From: Eubacteriales bacterium
GTDB lineage: Bacteria > Bacillota > Clostridia > Peptostreptococcales > Anaerovoracaceae
Reading direction: 5' to 3'
Assembly: GCA_028692535.1 (NCBI GenBank)
Contig: JAQUXD010000005.1
Span: forward strand, 1 to 29,609
DNA: 29,609 bases
A program made the translations under genes and the position numbers. Shown here one piece after another: positions 16,009 through 23,087 of the stretch. The notes under the pieces are model-generated. The model ran no database searches. It was not told the DNA's origin and was given only the letters and a program-made list of their open reading frames with translations. Within the stretch, counting starts at the first letter, position 1. Each line of letters begins with the position of its first letter.

Positions 16009-17220
16009 ATGAACATTGCGGAAAAATTTGAGAAGCTGGGTGTAGACAATGCGCCCGGCCAGGAAGTGCATCGCAAGGACGAAGATTTGCCGACCAAGGG
16101 AGAACCGCTGCCCGGCGCGCCGGTAGATTTTTCTCATGGAGATGTGGATGCGCATCCGCCGATTCCCGGAGCCCTGCAGACCTTTGTCCACGGGTTTTAC
16201 GAAGGCGGAAAACAAGCGTACACGGAGTATCGCGGAAAGGGTTCGATCCGCAAGACGCTGGCCGAAAAGCTGTCTGCGCTTACGGGCAGCTCCATCGATC
16301 CCGAGAAGGAAATGATCCTGACTCCCGGCACGCAGGGCGCTTTGTTTCTGGCCATGGGCGCGAATATCGCGCGGGGCGACAAGGTGGCTTTTGTGGAACC
16401 GGACTATTTTGCCAATCGAAAGATGGTGGAATTTTTCGAGGGAGAAAAACTTCCGGTATATATGCATTGGACCAAGAGAGAACACGGAAGCGGCTTGGAT
16501 CTGGCGGAGCTGGAAAAAGCCTTCCAGGATGGTGCTCGTCTTTTCCTTTTCTCCAATCCCAACAATCCCACCGGGGCAGTTTGTTCCGGGGAAGAAATGG
16601 AAAAGATCGCAGCTCTCAGCCGGACGTACGGTGTAACGGTCATCGCCGATGAACTGTACGCCCGTCAGATGTATGACGGAGCGGCCTTCGTTCATTTTTC
16701 CGGCCTATCCAACAAGCCGGAAAATCTGCTGACGATCATAGGCCCTTCCAAGACAGAATCCATGAGCGGCTTCCGTCTTGGCGTGGCCTTCGGAACGCCG
16801 GCTATGATCCGGCGCATGGAAAAGCTCCAGGCCATTATGACCTTGCGCTGCAGTGGCTATAACCAGGCAGTCTTCGCCGACTGGCTCAGCGAACCCGAAG
16901 GCTGGCTGGCCACCCGTGTCGCCGCCCATCAGGCTATCCGGGACGGCTTGTTGGAGATCTTCCACCAGGGCGGTATGGAGGCGGCATCGCCCCGAGGCGG
17001 AAGCTATCTCTTCGTGCGTTTGCCGAAGCTGGAGGTGGACCCGGAACAGTTCGTAGCGCTTCTTCGCGTTCAGGCCAATGTCATCGTGACGCCCGGCACG
17101 GAATTCGGGCCGCAGTTCACCGATTGGTTCCGCATCAATTTTTCTCAGGACCACGACAAGGCCATGGACGCTGCTGCGCGCATCGTTCGCCTCAAGGATC
17201 GTTATCGCAAGGAAAAGTGA
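16009..17220 (+). CDS. PLP-dependent aminotransferase, class I/II fold
   Basis: Fold type I aminotransferase. The PLP Schiff-base lysine is K248 in GPSKTESMSGFRLG. NPNNPTG (183-189) and VIADELYARQMYDG hold the cofactor ring contacts, and the C-terminal GSYLFVRLP with WFRINFS contains the Arg that binds the substrate carboxylate. The 403-residue length fits aspartate/aromatic/alanine-type enzymes or related C-S lyases. The amino donor and product cannot be told from sequence. The start has a strong GGGGGGAG. The next gene, the TM1266-like protein, follows at 37 bases, so co-transcription is possible, but no functional link is obvious. Confidence 0.88.
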   Translation: MNIAEKFEKLGVDNAPGQEVHRKDEDLPTKGEPLPGAPVDFSHGDVDAHPPIPGALQTFVHGFYEGGKQAYTEYRGKGSIRKTLAEKLSALTGSSIDPEKEMILTPGTQGALFLAMGANIARGDKVAFVEPDYFANRKMVEFFEGEKLPVYMHWTKREHGSGLDLAELEKAFQDGARLFLFSNPNNPTGAVCSGEEMEKIAALSRTYGVTVIADELYARQMYDGAAFVHFSGLSNKPENLLTIIGPSKTESMSGFRLGVAFGTPAMIRRMEKLQAIMTLRCSGYNQAVFADWLSEPEGWLATRVAAHQAIRDGLLEIFHQGGMEAASPRGGSYLFVRLPKLEVDPEQFVALLRVQANVIVTPGTEFGPQFTDWFRINFSQDHDKAMDAAARIVRLKDRYRKEK

Positions 17221-17257
17221 AGTCATTTCTCAAACAGTTAATAAAGGAGGAAAAGAA

Positions 17258-17503
17258 GTGAATAATATATTGGCGATCAAAGTAGACGGGCGAACTTCAA
17301 ACGCTGTCCAAGTCCAGGAGATCCTCACAAAATTCGGTTGCAACATCAAAGCCAGAGTAGGCTTTCACGAAGCCGGCGCGGATCACTGTGCCATGGACGG
17401 GATCATCATCCTGCAACTTTTCGGAGACGATGATATTGCAGAGGGAATGCGCAAAGAGCTGGACAAACTCGACGGCGTGTCTCCCAGAATGATAGAGTTT
17501 TAA
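17258..17503 (+). CDS. Small TM1266 / NikR-C-like ferredoxin-fold protein
   Basis: An 81-residue protein of the family often labelled 'iron-only hydrogenase system regulator' (TM1266), which has an ACT/NikR-C-like fold. No DNA-binding domain is present. Start is GTG, set by AAAGGAGG seven bases before. C28, H37, H43 and C44 cluster in GCNIKARVGFHEAGADHC, a set that could bind a metal, as His/Cys do in NikR. This is my inference. It overlaps no gene and is followed after only 8 bases by the CobW-type GTPase, so the two are probably translated together. It may sense or deliver a metal or small ligand for its neighbours. Confidence 0.75.
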   Translation: MNNILAIKVDGRTSNAVQVQEILTKFGCNIKARVGFHEAGADHCAMDGIIILQLFGDDDIAEGMRKELDKLDGVSPRMIEF

Positions 17504-17511
17504 GGCTGCCG

Positions 17512-18435
17512 ATGATCGATTTGATCCTGCTGACAGGCTTTCTGGGCGCCGGAAAAACCACCCTGCTTCAATCGCTGCTGTCAGAATTTCAAAACGAAAA
17601 AATCGGCGTCATCGTCAATGAGTTTGGCGAAGCCGGCATCGACGGAACTCTTATTGAGCAAAACGGGATCCGGATACACGAGTTGAACAACGGATCGATT
17701 TTCTGCGCCTGCATCAAAGAGAATTTTTTGAGCAGCCTTATTGCGTTGTCGGCCAGGGACATCCGGCTTCTTTTTATTGAGGCCTCCGGTCTGGCAGATC
17801 CTGCGAACATGGCGCAGATTCTCCGGACCGTTCATGCCAAAACAGAGGTCCCATACGATTACAAGGGATCGATCTGCATTGTGGACGCAGAGACCTTTTC
17901 GGATTATTACAGCCTGCTCCCGGCGCTTCATCAGCAGGTGGCCTGCAGCGGAGCGATTCTGGTAAACAAAGCCGACCTTGTGGGGGCTGGGGCGCTGGCG
18001 GATGTGATTGCGTCGCTGCGTGCCATCAATCCTTCGGCAGCCATCGAGGTGACGACGTATTGCCGTACGGACATCCGCAAGCTGATCGACGCGCTGAACG
18101 CGCCCGAGCTGCAGGACGCAGAGAGCTCCAATACACCGGAAAGCCGCCCAAAAACCGTCGTCCTTTCCTCGGAAGATGTACTGCCACTGGAACCCCTGAG
18201 GCGCTTTCTTGATCAAATAAAGGCAGATACATACCGCGTCAAAGGCTTTGCGGAGACAAACAAAGGCATTGTCTATATCAGCGGACTGAAAAATCATTTG
18301 GAGATCCTGCCCTGGGACGGCGCGTTTCCGGGCACGAAAATCGTCATCATTTCCGCTGTGGGCATTCAAATGGTCAGCCGCATCGCAAAAGGGCTCAGCG
18401 GCGAACTGAAAGAAAAAGTCAAGGTAAGCCTGTGA
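17512..18435 (+). CDS. CobW/COG0523-family GTPase with an altered Cys motif
   Basis: P-loop GTPase of the G3E group, whose members act as metallochaperones or metal-insertion factors (zinc, cobalt, nickel, iron). Visible are Walker A TGFLGAGKTT (8-17), VIVNEFGEAGIDG (switch region), Walker B-like LLFIEASGLADP, and the guanine motif NKADLV. A C-terminal CobW-C-like domain follows. The canonical GCxCC metal motif after switch I is replaced by GSIFCACIK: Gly61-Ser62, then C65 and C67. I believe this GSIFCxC form marks a distinct subfamily. It lies between the small TM1266-like protein and a UroD/MtaA-like protein, so it may load or activate a metal site in the latter. Confidence 0.88.
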   Translation: MIDLILLTGFLGAGKTTLLQSLLSEFQNEKIGVIVNEFGEAGIDGTLIEQNGIRIHELNNGSIFCACIKENFLSSLIALSARDIRLLFIEASGLADPANMAQILRTVHAKTEVPYDYKGSICIVDAETFSDYYSLLPALHQQVACSGAILVNKADLVGAGALADVIASLRAINPSAAIEVTTYCRTDIRKLIDALNAPELQDAESSNTPESRPKTVVLSSEDVLPLEPLRRFLDQIKADTYRVKGFAETNKGIVYISGLKNHLEILPWDGAFPGTKIVIISAVGIQMVSRIAKGLSGELKEKVKVSL

Positions 18436-18469
18436 CAGGGCATCGTATCACATTATAACGGAGGTATTT

Positions 18470-19828
18470 ATGGGAAGAGATTTGGTATTGCAGGCACTGC
18501 GTCACGAACAGACAGACCGAGTGCCCTGGGTCCCTTTTGCAGGCGTTCATGCCGGAAAGCTGAAAGGATATACGGGAGAAGAGATCCTTAAGGATCCGGA
18601 CAAACTTTTGGAATCGCTGTTGGAAGTAAACAAGTTGTATATGCCCGACGGCATGCCGGTGATGTTTGATCTGCAGATCGAGGCAGAGATCCTGGGCTGC
18701 GACCTGCTGTGGTCGAAAGACAACCCGCCTTCCGTAAAATCCCATCCTCTGGCGGCCGAGAAAACGATTCCCTGCAGATGCAAGATCCCAACAAAAGAAT
18801 CGGGACGGATCCCCATGATCCTGGATGTGATGCGGCGGCTCAAAGGTGAAATCGGCGAAAAGACGGCACTGTACGGACTGGTTTGCGGACCCTTTACCCT
18901 GGCGTCTCACTTGAGGGGAACCAACATTTTCATGGATATGATCAAGGATCCTGCCTATGTCAAGGAACTGGTCGATTATTGCGCGGAAATATGCATCCAG
19001 ATGTCCGACTTTTATATCGAGGCGGGCATGGACGTGATCGCAGTGGTGGATCCTTTGGTCAGTCAGATTTCGCCCAAGCACATCGAAGCAATGCTGTCGG
19101 AAGGCTTTACCGCTGCTTTTGATTTTATCCGAAGCAGAGGAGCCCTTTCCTGCTTCTTTGTCTGCGGGAACGCTTCCAAGCAAATCGACGTGATGTGCAA
19201 GATGAATCCGGACGGAATCTCAGTGGATGAAAATGTGGATCTGAAAGCCGCCAAAGAGATCACCGATCAATACAATATCACCATCGGCGGAAACATTCCC
19301 CTCACGACGACCATGCTGTGGGGGACCCAGCAGGACAACATGAAAGCGGTGATCGACATTATGGATTCCCTGGATCACCACAACCTGATCATCAGCCCCG
19401 GCTGCGACATGCCCTACAGCACACCGCTGGAAAACACCGTGGCCGTAGCTCAGGCGGTCAAAAATCCCGACGACGCCAGAAAGATGATCGAAAACTATAC
19501 GGCGGTCGTGGACGATATCGAAGTGGAACTCCCCGACTATAAAAACCTGGATAAAGTGCTGATCGAACTCTTTACGCTGGATCCCGAACAGTGCGCAGCC
19601 TGCACCTATATGGTGAACAGTGTGGTGGATATCTATGACGAAATCAAAGATATCGCAGATTATAAAGTGTATAAGTATTTTATTCGGGAAGACATCGCCA
19701 GAACCCGCAAGATGGGTTTGGAAAACCTGCCGACGATGTGCATCAACGGCGAGCAGAAATGGGTTTCGATCATTCCATCGAAAGAGGAGCTGATCGGAGA
19801 AGTGAGAAAGTACTACGAAGCAAAATAG
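18470..19828 (+). CDS. UroD/MtaA-like methyltransferase-family protein fused to a thioredoxin-like domain
   Basis: Residues 1-345 match the uroporphyrinogen decarboxylase superfamily, in the branch holding corrinoid:CoM methyltransferases (MtaA/MtbA/CmuA). Landmarks are the N-terminal LRHEQTDRVPWVPF, CGPFTLASHLRG, VVDPLVSQISP, FVCGNA and SPGCDMPYSTP. MtaA-type enzymes hold zinc with His-x-Cys and a later Cys. Here C232 and C312 are kept, but the His position is F230, with C228 two residues earlier. Residues 365-452 look like a thioredoxin fold: strand VLIELFT, C375-A-A-C378, and a cis-Pro-like LPT at 420-422. True UroD is unlikely, since no other haem gene is near. No corrinoid protein is encoded nearby, so the substrate is unknown. 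Confidence 0.82.
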   Translation: MGRDLVLQALRHEQTDRVPWVPFAGVHAGKLKGYTGEEILKDPDKLLESLLEVNKLYMPDGMPVMFDLQIEAEILGCDLLWSKDNPPSVKSHPLAAEKTIPCRCKIPTKESGRIPMILDVMRRLKGEIGEKTALYGLVCGPFTLASHLRGTNIFMDMIKDPAYVKELVDYCAEICIQMSDFYIEAGMDVIAVVDPLVSQISPKHIEAMLSEGFTAAFDFIRSRGALSCFFVCGNASKQIDVMCKMNPDGISVDENVDLKAAKEITDQYNITIGGNIPLTTTMLWGTQQDNMKAVIDIMDSLDHHNLIISPGCDMPYSTPLENTVAVAQAVKNPDDARKMIENYTAVVDDIEVELPDYKNLDKVLIELFTLDPEQCAACTYMVNSVVDIYDEIKDIADYKVYKYFIREDIARTRKMGLENLPTMCINGEQKWVSIIPSKEELIGEVRKYYEAK

Positions 19829-19846
19829 TGTCCGCAAAAACAAGAG

Positions 19847-19877
19847 AAACGGCCGCGCCTTGAAGGGGCGGCCGTTT
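19847..19877. terminator. Terminator-like hairpin between convergent UroD-like and dehydrogenase genes
   Basis: AAACGGCCGC (19847-19856) pairs perfectly with GCGGCCGTTT (19868-19877), with two more possible pairs after one mismatch. The T tracts are short on both strands (TTTGTGATTT on plus), so it may stop transcription from both sides, perhaps imperfectly. Confidence 0.65.
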
Positions 19878-19903
19878 GTGATTTCGGAAAGACGGATCCG
19901 GTG

Positions 19904-20935
19904 CTAGGCTTCGCCGAAGTCGTCAAAGACGATCAATTTTTTGCCGCCGGGCGCGCTGTCGAAGGCTTCCTGCCAGCGTTCCACGGGAACGATCATGCTG
20001 ACGGCTTTTTCCGGGTGGATGCCTGCCTTTTCGAACAGGTCCATGGCCAGCGCCCAGGAGCTGGGCTTCTGACTCCTGGAGCCCATGTAGCGGATCTCCT
20101 TGTGGAGCAGGTATTCCATGGAAATGGGATTCATGTCTTCGCGGTACATGCCCATCTGAATCACCTGGCCTTTTTTGTGGACGATCTCGAAGGCTTTGTG
20201 GAGAGCCGGGATCGCGCCGGAGCATTCAAAGGCGTGGTCCACGCCGCCGTCGGTGATGGAAAGGACCAGCGCCGCCAAATCCTCTTTTTGCTGATCCACG
20301 GTATACTGGACACCCATGTCCTTTGCCACGGCAAAGCGCTCCTCGTCGATGGTCAGTCCGGCCAGGATCACCGTGGCGCCGGCAGACACAGCGACCAAGG
20401 CGACCATCAGACCGATGGCGCCGGCGCCGAAGACGCAGACCGTATCTCCGGGCTGCACTTGGGCGACTTCCATTACGGCATGAGTGCCGCAGGCCAGGGG
20501 TTCGGAAATGGCGCCCGCCTTGAGGCTTACGTTGTCGGGTAGTTTCCAGACACGATCCTCGGCCATGGTCATATATTCTTCGAAAGCGCCGTCCTTGTTG
20601 GTCCCGATGCCGATGCGGGTGCCACAGAGATTGTAGTCCTTGCTCTTGCAATAGCGGCATTCCTCGCAGGCTTTATATGTGGATTCGCAGGTGACCCGGT
20701 CGCCTGCCTTGAGTTTCGTTACGCCTTCGCCCACTTCTGTGACGACGCCGGACAGCTCGTGCCCCAGCACTACCGGAAAGCGAGTCTTGGAGTACTCGCC
20801 CTTGTATGCGTGGAGGTCTGTTCCGCAGAGTCCTGCGTAAGCCACCTTGATCGTTACATCTCCCGGTCCCGGCGCAGGGACCGGAACGTCCCGGATTTCC
20901 ATGCAGCCCGGCGCAGTCAGTTTCAGTGCTTTCAT
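19904..20935 (-). CDS. Zinc-dependent medium-chain dehydrogenase (sorbitol/threonine dehydrogenase-like)
   Basis: NAD(P)-dependent oxidoreductase acting on an alcohol or polyol. Catalytic zinc ligands are seen in GLCGTDLH and GHELSGVV. The structural zinc loop has four Cys (KACEECRYCKSKDYNLC). The Rossmann motif is VFGAGAIGLMVA. The frame extends 11 codons further upstream, but AAAGGAGA before ATG 20935 and the typical MKALKL start favour 343 residues. It is divergent from the transketolase-aldolase operon and shares its operator region, so it probably oxidises or reduces a sugar intermediate of the same pathway. Related families include galactitol-1-phosphate and L-threonine dehydrogenases; the exact substrate cannot be told. 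Confidence 0.9.
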   Translation of the reverse strand: MKALKLTAPGCMEIRDVPVPAPGPGDVTIKVAYAGLCGTDLHAYKGEYSKTRFPVVLGHELSGVVTEVGEGVTKLKAGDRVTCESTYKACEECRYCKSKDYNLCGTRIGIGTNKDGAFEEYMTMAEDRVWKLPDNVSLKAGAISEPLACGTHAVMEVAQVQPGDTVCVFGAGAIGLMVALVAVSAGATVILAGLTIDEERFAVAKDMGVQYTVDQQKEDLAALVLSITDGGVDHAFECSGAIPALHKAFEIVHKKGQVIQMGMYREDMNPISMEYLLHKEIRYMGSRSQKPSSWALAMDLFEKAGIHPEKAVSMIVPVERWQEAFDSAPGGKKLIVFDDFGEA

Positions 20936-20951
20936 ATGGTTGTTCTCCTTT

Positions 20952-20969
20952 GATGAACAAAATTTCACA
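20952..20969 (-). promoter_or_regulatory. Candidate SorC/DeoR-type operator in the dehydrogenase leader
   Basis: GATGAACAAAATTTCACA holds the imperfect palindrome TGAACAAAATTTCA (20954-20967). This core equals, as I recall it, that of the B. subtilis DeoR operator (ATTGAACAAAATTTCAAT); DeoR belongs to the same regulator family as the gene at 23771-24709. It is centred about 25 bases after the predicted minus-strand start near 20986. An extra half site TGTTCA lies at 20982-20987. Confidence 0.6.
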
Positions 20970-20992
20970 ATATTTGCTAAATGTTCAACCCA

Positions 20993-21021
20993 ATTCTAAA
21001 AGAAACCCTTCATTTTGTCAA
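20993..21021 (-). promoter_or_regulatory. Sigma-A promoter of the dehydrogenase gene
   Basis: On the minus strand, TTGACA (21021-21016), a 17-base spacer and TAGAAT (20998-20993). Predicted start is near 20986, giving a leader of about 50 bases that contains the operator at 20952-20969. Confidence 0.7.
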
Positions 21022-21048
21022 ACTTTTTCGCAAAAGCTTTTGACAAAA
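21013..21048. repeat. Inverted repeat carrying both divergent -35 boxes
   Basis: TTTTGTCAAA (21013-21022) and TTTGACAAAA (21039-21048) are exact inverted copies; inner CTTTT and AAAAG also pair. Each outer arm contains the TTGACA of one divergent promoter. The 12-base palindrome CAAAAGCTTTTG (21031-21042) lies inside. The layout suggests mirrored promoters and possibly another protein site between them. Confidence 0.7.
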
Positions 21049-21068
21049 GAGAAGAGATATGCCATAAT
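21040..21068 (+). promoter_or_regulatory. Sigma-A promoter of the transketolase-aldolase-regulator operon
   Basis: TTGACA (21040-21045), 17 bases, CATAAT (21063-21068). Predicted start is near 21075, leaving a leader of about 64 bases that holds the operator at 21092-21109. Confidence 0.75.
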
Positions 21069-21091
21069 CCAATTGTAACATACGTTCTTAT

Positions 21092-21109
21092 GATGAACAT
21101 CTGTTCATC
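21092..21109 (+). promoter_or_regulatory. Palindromic operator in the transketolase operon leader
   Basis: GATGAACATCTGTTCATC has perfect 8-base arms (GATGAACA/TGTTCATC) around a 2-base centre. It shares TGATGAACA with the site before the dehydrogenase gene. It is centred about 25 bases after the predicted start, a place where SorC-family repressors such as CggR can block elongating polymerase. The likely binder is the regulator encoded at the end of this operon. Confidence 0.7.
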
Positions 21110-21138
21110 CACACATAGAACCTAAGGGGGGCTTATCC

Positions 21139-22047
21139 ATGGTTAAGAAAACCTACACGAACGAAGAAATCAAGCAAGTCGCCGACAAGGTGAGAAAGCA
21201 AGTCCTGAAATTCGCCATCGAACGCGGCGGATGTTATCTGGGACAGGCCTGTTCTTCTGCGGACACGCTGGCCACGCTTTATCTTGCGGTCATGAATCTG
21301 GGTGAAAGCGAGGGCAATCCCGACGGGATCCGCTTCCCCGGAGTACCCAGCGCAGAGAATATGACCTATCCCAGAGGGGCGCTCTACAACGGTCCGACCA
21401 CAGCGGGCTACGACCGGTTTTTCCTCTCCCCCGCCCATTATGCCGGTGTTCTCTATTGCACACTGGCAGCCTGCGGCAGAATGAACTGGGAAGCTGTGGA
21501 GCATTTTAATGAGGACGGCTGGGTCTTCGAAATGATCGGGGCGGAACATTCTCCCGGATTTGAAACCAACGCCGGTTCCCTGGCCCAGACCATCAGCGTG
21601 GCTTGCGGAACAGCCCATGCCCGGAAGCTCAAGGGCGAAGACGGTATCGTTTATTGCTACATGTCTGACGGAGAACTTCAGGAAGGCCAGACCTGGGAAG
21701 CGATCCAGGTCGCCGCGCAGTACAAGCTGGGCAATTTCGTTCTGGTTTGCGACGCCAACGGACACCAGATCGAAGGATTTACCCAGGACATTATGGGCAT
21801 TGAACCCCTCAAAACCCGCTTCGAGTCTTTCGGGGCCGTGGCGGTGGAAGTAGACGGCCACGACATCCAGGCGATTCGGGACGCTGCAAAGACCGCGCAT
21901 CCTGACAAGCCCCTGGTGATCGTCTGCAGAACCTCTCCTTCCTGCGGAATGCCGTTCTTGGAAAAGAGAGAACCTAACCTGCACTTTATCGGATTCAAGA
22001 CACCCGAAGAGATCCGGGAAGCCGAAGCATTCATGGAATCGATGTAG
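21139..22047 (+). CDS. Transketolase-like protein, N-terminal (TPP-binding) subunit
   Basis: First half of a split transketolase, which moves two-carbon ketol units between sugars using thiamine diphosphate. The 302 residues cover the pyrophosphate-binding domain. Landmarks are GGCYLGQACSSADTLATLY, LSPAHYAGVLYCTLA, GSLAQTISVACGTAHARK and the TPP/Mg motif beginning SDGELQEGQTWEA and ending at CDANGHQIEG. The usual GDG is SDG here; the Mg-binding Asp and the distal Asn are kept. AAGGGGGG precedes the start. It is first in an operon with the C-terminal half, a class II aldolase and a SorC-type regulator, so it probably serves a dedicated sugar route rather than the main pentose phosphate pathway. 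Confidence 0.9.
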   Translation: MVKKTYTNEEIKQVADKVRKQVLKFAIERGGCYLGQACSSADTLATLYLAVMNLGESEGNPDGIRFPGVPSAENMTYPRGALYNGPTTAGYDRFFLSPAHYAGVLYCTLAACGRMNWEAVEHFNEDGWVFEMIGAEHSPGFETNAGSLAQTISVACGTAHARKLKGEDGIVYCYMSDGELQEGQTWEAIQVAAQYKLGNFVLVCDANGHQIEGFTQDIMGIEPLKTRFESFGAVAVEVDGHDIQAIRDAAKTAHPDKPLVIVCRTSPSCGMPFLEKREPNLHFIGFKTPEEIREAEAFMESM

Positions 22048-22073
22048 GGTCAGAGGAAAGAGAGGAATCTATC

Positions 22074-23063
22074 ATGAAAATGGAATTAAACGTACACTCC
22101 GGCAGTATGATACGCTGGGCAAAGGAACACCCCGAAGCGGTGGTGCTTTCCGCCGACCTGGGGAGCTCTTGCGAAGTCAAGGAATTCAGAAGCGTACTGC
22201 CAGATCAATATTTCTCCATGGGTCTCACGGAACAAAACATGGTGGGTTGGGCCGCAGGCCTGGCCAGAGAAGGCTTCCTGCCGTATTTGCACTCCTTTGG
22301 CGTATTTCTGTATCGCCGGGTGCTGGACCAGTTGGAAATGTCCGTGGCTTACAGCAATCTGCCCGTCACCTTTGTGGGCTTTCTTCCCGGCATCATGACC
22401 CCCGGCGGCGTGTCCCACCAAATGATCAACGACGTAGGCGTGCTACGGGCCGTACCCAATATGCGCATCTACTCCATGGGGGACGCTACCGATATCGAGG
22501 GCATTCTGAAAATGGCTCACGAAGCCGGCGGCCCCACATTTATTCGTATGCTTCGCAAAGAAGTTCCACGGCTTTTCCCCGCCGATGAGATCATTCGCTT
22601 CAATCACGCAAGAGTCTGTTCCGAAGGCACCGATGTGGCCATCTTCTCGGAAAGCATCTGCACCGAAGAGGCCCTTAAAGCAATCAAGGTTTTGGAAAAG
22701 AAGGGCGTTTCCGTTCAGCATCTCCACGTATCGACATTGAAACCTTTTACGGATCCTCAGGTCGTGGAAGCGCTCAAAAAAGTTCGCTATGGCGCTATTT
22801 CCTACGAAAACCATACCGTCATGGGCGGCCTTGGAACCAACGTGGCCGAAGTGATCGCCGAACACGGACTGGGCACCAAACTCCTGAAACTGGGTCTGCA
22901 GGATCAGTATGCCCAGGGCGCCTCTAAAATGTACCTGATCAAGCAGTATAAGATGGACGCTTACTCCCTGGTCGGCGCCGTGGAAAAACTGATTGGCAAA
23001 GACTTGGGTATCGAAGAGGGCGAGCTGGAAGAAGTCCGTTTCGAAGACTACACATTTGTATAG
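22074..23063 (+). CDS. Transketolase-like protein, C-terminal (pyrimidine-binding) subunit
   Basis: Second half of the split transketolase, 329 residues. The pyrimidine-binding domain contains VLSADLGSS, the cofactor-activating Glu in SMGLTEQNMVGWAAGLA, and HSFGVFLYRRVLDQLEMSV. The C-terminal transketolase domain follows, with GTDVAIFSES and SYENHTVMGGLGTNVAEVI. Together with the preceding subunit, 26 bases upstream, it should form an alpha2-beta2 enzyme. Split transketolases of this kind occur in several sugar-specific clusters, for example the apulose-4-phosphate transketolases. 1-deoxyxylulose-5-phosphate synthase is an alternative relative, but that is a single, longer chain. The acceptor sugar is not predictable. 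Confidence 0.9.
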   Translation: MKMELNVHSGSMIRWAKEHPEAVVLSADLGSSCEVKEFRSVLPDQYFSMGLTEQNMVGWAAGLAREGFLPYLHSFGVFLYRRVLDQLEMSVAYSNLPVTFVGFLPGIMTPGGVSHQMINDVGVLRAVPNMRIYSMGDATDIEGILKMAHEAGGPTFIRMLRKEVPRLFPADEIIRFNHARVCSEGTDVAIFSESICTEEALKAIKVLEKKGVSVQHLHVSTLKPFTDPQVVEALKKVRYGAISYENHTVMGGLGTNVAEVIAEHGLGTKLLKLGLQDQYAQGASKMYLIKQYKMDAYSLVGAVEKLIGKDLGIEEGELEEVRFEDYTFV

Positions 23064-23087
23064 ATTTGTATAGAAAGGAAATCCGCT

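Noticed and set aside
18432..18459. GTGACA-16-TATAAC as a promoter for the UroD-like gene
   Set aside because: The predicted start would fall between the ribosome binding site and the ATG or within the site itself, so the message would lack its GGAGG. The operon reading from upstream genes is simpler.
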